NCBI GenBank assembly: GCA_015065545.1
Contig: SVQA01000004.1
Location: 118,098-182,097 of the forward strand
DNA: 64,000 bases
Source: Oscillospiraceae bacterium
GTDB lineage: Bacteria > Bacillota > Clostridia > Oscillospirales > Acutalibacteraceae
Reading direction: 5' to 3'
The notes under the pieces are model-generated. The model saw only the letters and a program-made list of their open reading frames with translations. It searched no databases and had not been told where the DNA came from. The position numbers and the translations under genes were made by a program. Within the stretch, counting starts at the first letter, position 1; each line of letters begins with the position of its first letter. Below are positions 54,092-61,916 of this stretch, piece after piece.

Positions 54092-57000
54092 ATGAGAAAC
54101 GCAAAAAGACTTTTGTCAATCGTATTGGTAGTTTTGATGCTCTTCTCTATGTCTATGGTAGCAACTTCTGCTTATACCGTTCCTGACGGCTATGCAGTTG
54201 CTCCCGGTGACACTACAGAAGGAAGCATCAAGGGTGAGACCGTTGGTATCATCGGCGATGCTGATATGAATGACGCAGTGAACGTTCGCGATGCAACACT
54301 TATTCAGAAGTTTGCAGCAGATCTTGTTGAGCTTTCAGAAGTTCAGAAGCTTCTTTCTGATGTAAATTTCGATAAGAATGTTAATGTTAAGGATGCTACA
54401 CCCATTCAGAAGTGGGTTGCAGGTCTTGAGACATTAGAGCCCGTGAACCAGCTTATTTATGTTCCTGAGGTGGAAACAACTACAACTCAGGAAGAACCCT
54501 CAATTCCCACAACATCTGTAGAGATAATAACTACTACAGATACTGAGGTTATTGAGCCTTCTTCAAGCGAAGCAATCACAAGTGGTGACGAGGTTGAGCC
54601 CACATCCACAACTGCTACAGAAGTAACAGAGCCCACATCTACCACAGCAGAAGATGTTACAGAGCCCACATCCACAACAGCAGAGGATGTAACAGATCCC
54701 ACAACTACAACAGAGGCTCCTATACCTGCAACATACACAATCTACTTCAGCAACAACAAGGGCTGGGAGGATGTATACATCTACGGCTTCTACGGTGTAC
54801 CCGGTCAGGATGATACAAATGTTCCTTGGCCTTCTAAATATCCCGGTGAAAAGATGACATTTGTAGAGGTAAACGGCTACGGTCAGGATGTTTACAGTGC
54901 AGTAGTTCCCGCAGATATTGATTACATCAAGTTCTCTGACGGTACAGCTACAAACAACCGTACAGATAACATTCCTAACGCAGAGTTTGAGAACAACACA
55001 GGCTTCTACCTTGAGGACAAGGGTTCTAAGTATTGGCCCTATGCAACATACGAGTATGTACCCTCAACACCTGTTGATCCCACAACAGCTGAGGCTACAA
55101 CAACCGAAGTTGCAACAACTACAACAGAGGCAGAGGTAGTTGTTCCCACAACATCTGATGAGGTTGAGCCTACAACTTCTACAGCAGAAGTGACAGAGCC
55201 CGCAACTACAACAGAGGCTCCTGCACCCACAACATACACAATCTACTTCACCAACAATAAGGGTTGGGAAGGCGCATATATCTATGGCTTCTACGGCGTA
55301 GCAGGTGAGACTTCCACAGGTGAGCCTCTCGGTGCATATCCCGGTACAAAGATGACCTTTGTAGAGGTAAACGGCTACGGTCAGGATATTTACAGCGCAG
55401 TAGTTCCCGCAGATATTGATTACATCAAGTTCTCCGACGGTACAGCTACAAACAACCGTACAGATAACATTCCTAACGCAGAGTTTGAGAACAACACAGG
55501 CTTCTACCTTGAGGACAAGGGTTCTAAGTACTGGCCCTATGCAACATACGAGTATGTACCCGCAACTCCTGTTGATCCCACAACAGCTGAGGCTACAACA
55601 ACCGAAGTTGCAACAACTACAACAGAGGCAGAGGTAGTAGTTCCTACAACATCTGATGAGGTTGAGCCTACAACCACAACAGCAGAGGTTGTAACAGAGC
55701 TTACAACTACAACAGAGGCTCCTGCACCCACAACATACACAATCTACTTCACCAACAACAAGGGTTGGGAAGGTGCATACATCTATGGCTTCTACGGCGT
55801 AGCAGGTGAGACTTCCACAGGTGAGCCTCTCGGTGCATATCCCGGTACAAAGATGACCTTTGTAGAGGTAAACGGCTACGGTCAGGATATTTACAGCGCA
55901 GTAGTTCCCGCAGATATTGATTATATCAAGTTCTCTGACGGTACAGCTACAAACAACCGTACAGATAACATTCCCAACGCAGAGTTTGAGAACAACACAG
56001 GCTTCTACCTTGAGGACAAGGGCTCTAAGTACTGGCCTTACGGTACATACGAGTATGTACCCGCAACACCTGTTGATCCTACAACAACAGCAGAGGCTAC
56101 AACAACCGAAGTTGCAACAACTACAACAGAGGCAGAGGTAGTAGTTCCTACAACATCTGATGAGGTTGAGCCTACAACCACAACAGCAGAGGCTGTGACA
56201 GAGCCCACAACTACAACAGAGGCTCCTGCACCCACAACATACACAATCTACTTCACCAACAATAAGGGTTGGGAAGGTGCATACATCTATGGCTTCTACG
56301 GCGTAGCAGGTGAGACTTCCACAGGTGAACCTCTCGGTGCATATCCCGGTACAAAGATGACCTTTGTAGAGGTGAACGGCTACGGTCAGGATGTTTACAG
56401 TGCAGTAGTTCCCGCAGATATTGATTACATCAAGTTCTCTGACGGTACAGCTACAAACAACCGTACAGATAACATCCCCAACGCAGAGTTTGAGAACAAC
56501 ACAGGCGTCTACCTTGAGGACAAGGGTTCTAAGTATTGGCCTTACGGTACATACGAGTATGTACCCGCAACACCTGTTGATCCCACAACAGCAGAGGCTA
56601 CAACTACAGTTGCAGTTACCACAACAGAAGCTCCTGTAACAACCACAACAGAAGCAGAGGTTGTTGAGCCCACTACAACAACTACAGCAGTAGTTGAGCC
56701 TACAACCACAACAGCAGAAGCTGTAACAGAGCCTACCACTACAACAGAGGCTCCTGCACCTGCAACATACACAATCTACTTCACCAACAATAAGGGTTGG
56801 GAAGGCGCATACATCTATGGCTTCTACGGCGTAGCAGGTGAGACTTCCACAGGTGAGCCTCTCGGCATATATCCCGGTACAAAGATGACATTTGTAGAGG
56901 TAAACGGCTACGGTCAGGATGTTTACAGTGCAGTAGTTCCCGCAGATATTGATTACATCAAGTTCTCTGACGGTACAGCTACAAACAACCGTACAGATAA

Positions 57001-58366
57001 CATTCCTAACGCAGAGTTTGAGAACAACACAGGCTTCTACCTTGAGGACAAGGGTTCTAAGTATTGGCCCTATGCAACATACGAGTATGTACCCTCAACA
57101 CCTGTTGATCCTACAACAACAGCAGAGGCTACAACTACAGTTGCAGTTACCACAACAGAAGCTCCTGTAACAACTACAACAGCAGCAGAGGTTGTTGTTC
57201 CCACAACTACTACAGAGGCAGAGGTTGTTGAGCCTACTACAACAACTACAGCAGTAGTTGAGCCTACAACCACAACAGCAGAAGCTGTAACAGAGCCTAC
57301 CACTACAACAGAGGCTCCTGCACCTGCAACATACACAATCTACTTCACCAACAATAAGGGTTGGGAAGGCGCATACATCTATGGCTTCTACGGCGTAGCA
57401 GGTGAGACTTCCACAGGTGAGCCTCTCGGTGCATATCCCGGTACAAAGATGACCTTTGTAGAGGTAAACGGCTACGGTCAGGATGTTTACAGTGCAGTAG
57501 TTCCTGCAGATATTGATTACATCAAGTTCTCTGACGGTACAGCTACAAACAACCGTACAGATAACATCCCCAACGCAGAGTTTGAGAACAACACAGGCTT
57601 CTACCTTGAGGACAAGGGTTCTAAGTATTGGCCCTATGCAACATACGAGTATGTACCCTCAACACCTGTTGATCCCACAACAGCTGAGGCTACAACTACA
57701 GTTGCAGTTACCACAACAGAAGCTCCTGTAACAACTACAACAGTAGCAGAGGTTGTTGTTCCCACAACTACTACTGAAGCAGAGCCCGAGACACCTGCAA
57801 TCACAGTTTACTTTGTAAACTCCGGCAAGTGGTCCAAGGTTAATGCTTATGCATGGTCTCCCGAGGCAGCAGCTTGGCCCGGTGCAGCAATGACCAAGAC
57901 AAGCGAGAAGGCTCCCAACGGTGCTGATGTATATTCAATGACATATACTCAGACCTACAGCAACATCATCTTTAACAATGGTTCATCTCAGACATCAGAC
58001 CTTACTTTCCAGGCAGGTCAGTACTATGACTATGCAACAGGCAAGTGGTATGCAAAGCTCAGCGATATTTCTGCTGAGGCTCCCACAGGCTACACAATTT
58101 ACTGTGTAAACTCCAACAATTGGTCTAAAATCAATGCTTATGTATGGAATCCCGGTGATGCAGGCTGGCCCGGCACAGCTATGACAAAGACAGGCGAAAA
58201 GGCAGCCAACGGCTCCGATATTTACTCCATCACATTCGCACAGAATCATGGATCAGTCATCTTTAACAATGGCTCATCCCAGACAGCAGACCTTACCTTC
58301 CAGGCAGGTCAGTATTTCGACCTCGCAACAGGCAAGTGGTATGCATCTGCTGCAGATGTTAAATAA
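54092..58366 (+). CDS. Secreted dockerin protein with eight starch-binding (CBM26-like) modules
   Basis: 1424 residues without a catalytic domain. The signal peptide is about 1-27. The type I dockerin at about 52-112 is N-terminal (GDADMNDAVNVRDATLIQKF; DVNFDKNVNVKDATPIQKWV). Six near-identical modules start near residues 214, 381, 548, 716, 892 and 1080 (IYFTNNKGWEGAYIYGFYG, KMTFVEVNGYGQD, YIKFSDGTATNNRTDNI). They are separated by T/E/V/P-rich linkers. Two more divergent CBM26-type modules lie near 1236 and 1333 (IIFNNGSSQT). Likely a cell-surface starch adhesin held by a cohesin. It has its own promoter and strong ribosome site AGGAGG. Confidence 0.88.
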   Translation: MRNAKRLLSIVLVVLMLFSMSMVATSAYTVPDGYAVAPGDTTEGSIKGETVGIIGDADMNDAVNVRDATLIQKFAADLVELSEVQKLLSDVNFDKNVNVKDATPIQKWVAGLETLEPVNQLIYVPEVETTTTQEEPSIPTTSVEIITTTDTEVIEPSSSEAITSGDEVEPTSTTATEVTEPTSTTAEDVTEPTSTTAEDVTDPTTTTEAPIPATYTIYFSNNKGWEDVYIYGFYGVPGQDDTNVPWPSKYPGEKMTFVEVNGYGQDVYSAVVPADIDYIKFSDGTATNNRTDNIPNAEFENNTGFYLEDKGSKYWPYATYEYVPSTPVDPTTAEATTTEVATTTTEAEVVVPTTSDEVEPTTSTAEVTEPATTTEAPAPTTYTIYFTNNKGWEGAYIYGFYGVAGETSTGEPLGAYPGTKMTFVEVNGYGQDIYSAVVPADIDYIKFSDGTATNNRTDNIPNAEFENNTGFYLEDKGSKYWPYATYEYVPATPVDPTTAEATTTEVATTTTEAEVVVPTTSDEVEPTTTTAEVVTELTTTTEAPAPTTYTIYFTNNKGWEGAYIYGFYGVAGETSTGEPLGAYPGTKMTFVEVNGYGQDIYSAVVPADIDYIKFSDGTATNNRTDNIPNAEFENNTGFYLEDKGSKYWPYGTYEYVPATPVDPTTTAEATTTEVATTTTEAEVVVPTTSDEVEPTTTTAEAVTEPTTTTEAPAPTTYTIYFTNNKGWEGAYIYGFYGVAGETSTGEPLGAYPGTKMTFVEVNGYGQDVYSAVVPADIDYIKFSDGTATNNRTDNIPNAEFENNTGVYLEDKGSKYWPYGTYEYVPATPVDPTTAEATTTVAVTTTEAPVTTTTEAEVVEPTTTTTAVVEPTTTTAEAVTEPTTTTEAPAPATYTIYFTNNKGWEGAYIYGFYGVAGETSTGEPLGIYPGTKMTFVEVNGYGQDVYSAVVPADIDYIKFSDGTATNNRTDNIPNAEFENNTGFYLEDKGSKYWPYATYEYVPSTPVDPTTTAEATTTVAVTTTEAPVTTTTAAEVVVPTTTTEAEVVEPTTTTTAVVEPTTTTAEAVTEPTTTTEAPAPATYTIYFTNNKGWEGAYIYGFYGVAGETSTGEPLGAYPGTKMTFVEVNGYGQDVYSAVVPADIDYIKFSDGTATNNRTDNIPNAEFENNTGFYLEDKGSKYWPYATYEYVPSTPVDPTTAEATTTVAVTTTEAPVTTTTVAEVVVPTTTTEAEPETPAITVYFVNSGKWSKVNAYAWSPEAAAWPGAAMTKTSEKAPNGADVYSMTYTQTYSNIIFNNGSSQTSDLTFQAGQYYDYATGKWYAKLSDISAEAPTGYTIYCVNSNNWSKINAYVWNPGDAGWPGTAMTKTGEKAANGSDIYSITFAQNHGSVIFNNGSSQTADLTFQAGQYFDLATGKWYASAADVK
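54731..57660 (+). repeat. Six tandem in-frame module repeats
   Basis: The unit begins with the Thr codon of TYTIYF at 54731, 55232, 55733, 56237, 56765 and 57329. Steps are 501, 501, 504, 528 and 564 bp, all multiples of three. The module DNA is nearly identical between copies. The extra length lies in the Thr-rich linkers, which grow toward the 3' end. This points to recent amplification by recombination. Confidence 0.9.
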
Positions 58367-58400
58367 TTAAGTAAAGTTATATTCAGAACTTTATAGCGGA

Positions 58401-58430
58401 AAGGGACAGACGAGAGTCTGTCCCTTTTGC
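58401..58430 (+). terminator. Terminator of the large CBM protein gene
   Basis: AAGGGACAGAC pairs with GTCTGTCCCTT around GAGA, followed by TTGCTGTG. Confidence 0.75.
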
Positions 58431-58465
58431 TGTGTTTTTATTTGATACAAAGAATATGCAAAATA

Positions 58466-58494
58466 TTGACAAGATTTGCATTATTCCTTAAAAT
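58466..58494 (+). promoter_or_regulatory. Promoter of the cyclase-HAD-queH operon
   Basis: TTGACA (58466-58471), 17-bp spacer, TAAAAT (58489-58494). Confidence 0.7.
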
Positions 58495-58526
58495 AATACT
58501 ATATTTATATTTGAGGAGGAGAGGTT

Positions 58527-59117
58527 ATGCTACTCTACGATATTTCTACAGATATTCTTACAGCCAAGGTTTACGACGGCGACCCTGCACCAAAGCATGA
58601 ATACATAAAAAGCTTAGATTCAGGGGATGAATATAATCTCTCACAGTTTTCTATGTGCAGTCATAACGCAACCCATATTGACGCACCCTTCCATTTTGAT
58701 GAAGATGGTCAGAAAATAGGCGATATGCGGCTTTCTACCTTTTATGGCAAGTGTACGGTAGTTACTATCAAGGGAATACTCACGGGTGAAGATATGGAAA
58801 AGCTCCTGCCTTATTGTAAAAAACGACTTATCCTCCACGGTGACGGAGAAGCTTATATATCCCAGAGTGCCGCAGTTGTTATTGCAGACAGCGGTATAGT
58901 TCTTGTTGGTACAGACGGACTTTGTCTGTCTACAAACTTTGACGAAATGCGTGTGCATTTGGAGCTTGCCCGAAAAGGCGTTGCTATACTGGAGGGGCTT
59001 GACCTTAAGGGAATAAAAGACGGAGAATATACTCTCTGTGCGTTTCCTTTAAAGCTTTCCGATTCCGAAGCCGCACCCTGCAGAGCAATCCTTATGGAGC
59101 AAGAAAAGGGATTTTAA
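58527..59117 (+). CDS. Cyclase family protein (kynurenine formamidase-like)
   Basis: 196 residues with the metal-binding motif SHNATHIDAPFHF (family HxGTHxDxPxH; here Gly is Ala), and VGTDGLCLS and VAILEGLDL further on. The fold hydrolyses amide or lactam bonds, as in arylformamidase. Its substrate here is unknown. It is first of a short operon with the HAD phosphatase and QueH genes. GGAGGAG precedes the ATG. Confidence 0.85.
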   Translation: MLLYDISTDILTAKVYDGDPAPKHEYIKSLDSGDEYNLSQFSMCSHNATHIDAPFHFDEDGQKIGDMRLSTFYGKCTVVTIKGILTGEDMEKLLPYCKKRLILHGDGEAYISQSAAVVIADSGIVLVGTDGLCLSTNFDEMRVHLELARKGVAILEGLDLKGIKDGEYTLCAFPLKLSDSEAAPCRAILMEQEKGF

Positions 59118-59156
59118 TCTAATATTCTACATAAGAAACATACGGAGGGATTTCTT

Positions 59157-59816
59157 TTGAAGAGGATAGTTATTTTTGACCTTGACGGTACCCTTGTTAA
59201 TTCAATATACGACTTGAAAGATTGCGTTAATATGGCACTTAGCAATGCAAACTTACCTCAAAATTCGTTAAAAGAATATTACACCTTCGTGGGCAACGGT
59301 ATCGAGAACCTTCTCCGTACTTCTATGAGAGAACAAGGAAACAATGATGAACTCTATAAGCTCATAAGAAAAGACTTCGATTCTCTTTACGAGAAGCATT
59401 GTAATGATAAAACTGTAGCTTATGATGGTGTTGCAGATTTGCTTTATAAACTAAAGGCAAAGGGTTATGCCACAGCAGTGCTCTCTAACAAAGCCCACAG
59501 ATTTGTTGGCGCAATTCTCGAAAAATGCTTTCCTTCTCACACATTTGATGCCGCATGGGGTCAGCAGGAGGGAATAAAGCGCAAGCCGGACGGCGAAGGA
59601 GTAAAAAAGCTTCTGGAGCTTCTGGGATACAGCAAAGAGGAATGTGTTTATATCGGTGACAGCGATGTGGATGTTATTACAGCAAAGAATGCCGATGTTG
59701 ATATGATTGGAGTTCTTTGGGGATTCCGTGATAAAGAAGAACTTATTTCCACAGGCGCAAAATATATCGCCGCCGACACCGAAGAGCTTTTTGGAATTAT
59801 TACCGGAATGGATTAA
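59157..59816 (+). CDS. HAD-family hydrolase (phosphoglycolate phosphatase-like)
   Basis: 219 residues. HAD motif I is IFDLDGTLVNS (D8 and D10), motif II AVLSNK, motif III lysine in GIKRKPDGEGV, motif IV YIGDSDVDVITAKNA. An alpha-helical C1 cap lies between I and II, as in Gph/PhnX-like enzymes. It is a small-molecule phosphatase of unknown substrate. The start is TTG 59157, with GGAGGG about 8 nt upstream; no ATG is available near. Confidence 0.88.
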   Translation: MKRIVIFDLDGTLVNSIYDLKDCVNMALSNANLPQNSLKEYYTFVGNGIENLLRTSMREQGNNDELYKLIRKDFDSLYEKHCNDKTVAYDGVADLLYKLKAKGYATAVLSNKAHRFVGAILEKCFPSHTFDAAWGQQEGIKRKPDGEGVKKLLELLGYSKEECVYIGDSDVDVITAKNADVDMIGVLWGFRDKEELISTGAKYIAADTEELFGIITGMD

Positions 59817-59825
59817 ATAAAAGTT

Positions 59826-60458
59826 ATGATAAACAGAAATTTTCAAAAAGAAATGGACAGCCTTATCTCAAAGCTCAAAGCCGAAGATAAAGTGCCCACA
59901 CTTATGCTTCACAGCTGTTGTGCACCTTGTTCCAGCTATGTGCTTGAGTATTTGTCCGAGTATTTCAGGATAATGGTTGTTTATTACAACCCGAATATTT
60001 CTAAAATAGAAGAATACGACCTGCGTCTTGCAGAGCAAAAACGTCTTATAGAGCAGATGCCTTTTAAAAATCCCGTTACACTTATAGCAGGTGAGTATAA
60101 CCCTTTGGAGTTTTTCGAAATTGCTAAAGGTTTAGAGGATTGCAGAGAACGAGGCAAGCGTTGTCACCGTTGCTACAGACTTCGTCTGGAATATACAGCG
60201 AAACTGGCAAAAGAAAAAGGCACGGACTATTTTGCTACAACTCTGACACTCAGCCCTCTTAAAGATGCAAAGGTGATAAACGAGATAGGCGAAGAACTCT
60301 CAAAAAAATACGACACTCCCTATCTTGCTTCGGATTTTAAGAAAAAAGAAGGCTACAAGCGTTCTTTGGAGCTTTCAAAAGAATATAATCTTTATCGTCA
60401 GTCCTTCTGCGGTTGCATATATTCACAAAGGGAGAAAAATAAAAAAGAAGATTTATAA
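59826..60458 (+). CDS. queH: Epoxyqueuosine reductase QueH
   Basis: 210 residues. Conserved cysteines are C31, C32 and C35 in LHSCCAPCSSYVLEYL, a CxxC pair in GKRCHRCYRLRLEYT, and a late CGC in QSFCGCIYSQ. The segments YYNPNISKIEEYDLRLAEQK and TTLTLSPLKDAKVINEIG match QueH. It reduces epoxyqueuosine to queuosine in tRNA and is the oxygen-independent alternative to QueG. It is encoded 9 bp after the HAD gene with only a weak ribosome site, suggesting coupling. Confidence 0.93.
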   Translation: MINRNFQKEMDSLISKLKAEDKVPTLMLHSCCAPCSSYVLEYLSEYFRIMVVYYNPNISKIEEYDLRLAEQKRLIEQMPFKNPVTLIAGEYNPLEFFEIAKGLEDCRERGKRCHRCYRLRLEYTAKLAKEKGTDYFATTLTLSPLKDAKVINEIGEELSKKYDTPYLASDFKKKEGYKRSLELSKEYNLYRQSFCGCIYSQREKNKKEDL

Positions 60459-60461
60459 TGA

Positions 60462-60498
60462 GAACAAGCTCGTTTTATGGGCTTGTTCTTTCTTTTTT
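60462..60498 (+). terminator. Terminator of the cyclase-HAD-queH operon
   Basis: GAACAAGC (60462-60469) pairs with GCTTGTTC (60481-60488), followed by TTTCTTTTTT. It starts directly after the queH stop codon. Confidence 0.85.
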
Positions 60499-60589
60499 GA
60501 AAATAAAAAGGAAAAAATGTTGCTTTTTGCATCAAAATCTTTTATATTTAATATATTGTTTTACAATTTGCATCAGAGGGGTGGATGCT

Positions 60590-61513
60590 GTGAGAGCAGA
60601 TGGCAAAAAAACAAAAGACGTGTTTCCAATGTATATGGTGGCGGCTCATTTGATGAGCCGACGCTATGATGCTATGAATATGATTACTCTGGATATTCCT
60701 TTGGAGCCTATTCGTACATACCTTAACAAAAAGAAGAAAGAGGGTATATTTTTAAGTCACATGGGTTTGTTCATTGCGGCATACCTGCGTACGCTTTGCG
60801 AATATCCTCATCTTAACAGATTTGTTGTGAACAAAAAAATATATTCCCGCAACGAGATTGCTGTGGGAATGGTTGTGCTCAAAGCAGGGGATATAAATAA
60901 CGAGACAATGTCCAAGATATATTTTGAGCCGGAGGACACAAGCTTTACGGTTCAGGAGAGAATTGACAGATACGTTGAGGATAACAGAAAAACTGATAAC
61001 AATAACAGCACAGATAAGATTATAAAGTCCCTTCTGCGTATTCCCGGACTTCTTACAGTTGGAGTAGGACTTTTTAAGTTTATGGACAGATACGGCCTTC
61101 TTCCGAAGAGCATTGTTGATGCAAGTCCCTTCCATACGTCAATGCTGATTTCAAACCTTGCAAGTATTCGTACAAACCATATCTATCATCACGTTTACGG
61201 CTTCGGTACCACAAGCCTTGCACTTACCATGGGAAATCTTCATGATGTGCCAAAACACAAAGGGGAAGAGGTAGCTTCAGAAAGATGCATTCCCGTGGGA
61301 CTTGTTATGGACGAGCGAATTGCCACAGGAGTATATTTTGCACAGGCTTTCAGAAGGTTCAGGGATTATCTGGCACATCCCGAAAAGCTGGAGCTTCCTC
61401 CTGAACGCGTTGTCTTTGACTTTGAAAATCAGTATCTTAAGCAGAAACTTCGCAGAGAAAAGCTTCTGGCAAAGAAGCAGAAAAAGCTCAAAAGAAATCC
61501 GAATAACAATTAA
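60590..61513 (+). CDS. CAT-like 2-oxoacid dehydrogenase acyltransferase-fold protein
   Basis: 307 residues from GTG 60590, which has GAGGGGTGG upstream; the frame is open to 60458 but crosses a terminator. It is a stand-alone chloramphenicol-acetyltransferase/E2-like catalytic fold without lipoyl domain (MITLDIPLEPIRTYLNKKKK, HMGLFIAAYLRTLCEYPHLN, FGTTSLALTMG). The catalytic HxxxDG motif of E2 enzymes is altered: VMDERIATG has Glu for His and Thr for Asp. It is probably not a normal acyltransferase. The role is unknown. The C-terminus is very basic. Confidence 0.75.
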   Translation: MRADGKKTKDVFPMYMVAAHLMSRRYDAMNMITLDIPLEPIRTYLNKKKKEGIFLSHMGLFIAAYLRTLCEYPHLNRFVVNKKIYSRNEIAVGMVVLKAGDINNETMSKIYFEPEDTSFTVQERIDRYVEDNRKTDNNNSTDKIIKSLLRIPGLLTVGVGLFKFMDRYGLLPKSIVDASPFHTSMLISNLASIRTNHIYHHVYGFGTTSLALTMGNLHDVPKHKGEEVASERCIPVGLVMDERIATGVYFAQAFRRFRDYLAHPEKLELPPERVVFDFENQYLKQKLRREKLLAKKQKKLKRNPNNN

Positions 61514-61519
61514 GCTGTG

Positions 61520-61550
61520 CAGGAGAGGTAAGTTTGCCTCTCCTGTTTAT
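61520..61550 (+). terminator. Terminator of the CAT-like gene
   Basis: CAGGAGAGG (61520-61528) pairs with CCTCTCCTG (61537-61545), followed by TTTATTG. From here to 61844 the DNA is AT-rich and I see no gene. Confidence 0.8.
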
Positions 61551-61844
61551 TGTAAAATGGATGGGAGTATTCTATTAAAAATTTGCAGAGTGAAACCAAA
61601 AGGCAATAAAAAGTGTTTTATTATTGAAGATAGGAGAAGTCCCTGTTATCTCAGAAATGTATTTATTAATAGGTATAGAAACGTCGGATTTATCAAAGCA
61701 AAGTGTGTTACACAAAAGATAAAAAAGGGCAAGAAAGATTTACAAACTTGAGAATTTAGCAAGATATTTGTGACAAATCGTAATTTTTAACAATAATTTA
61801 CGTAAATTTGGCAAAATTAAGTATGTTTTTTATTGATAAAAGGC

Positions 61845-61873
61845 TTGATTTTTTAAATGTCTTGTTTTATAAT
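61845..61873 (+). promoter_or_regulatory. Promoter of the cohesin scaffold gene
   Basis: TTGATT (61845-61850), 17-bp spacer, TATAAT (61868-61873), 43 bp before the ATG. Confidence 0.75.
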
Positions 61874-61916
61874 GATAATGCTTAAAAAAGCATAAAATTA
61901 AAAGGAGGAAATTATT

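Noticed and set aside
61302..61751. 149-codon frame overlapping the end of the CAT-like gene
   Set aside because: It runs through a terminator and has no ribosome site; mostly a shadow of the gene before it.
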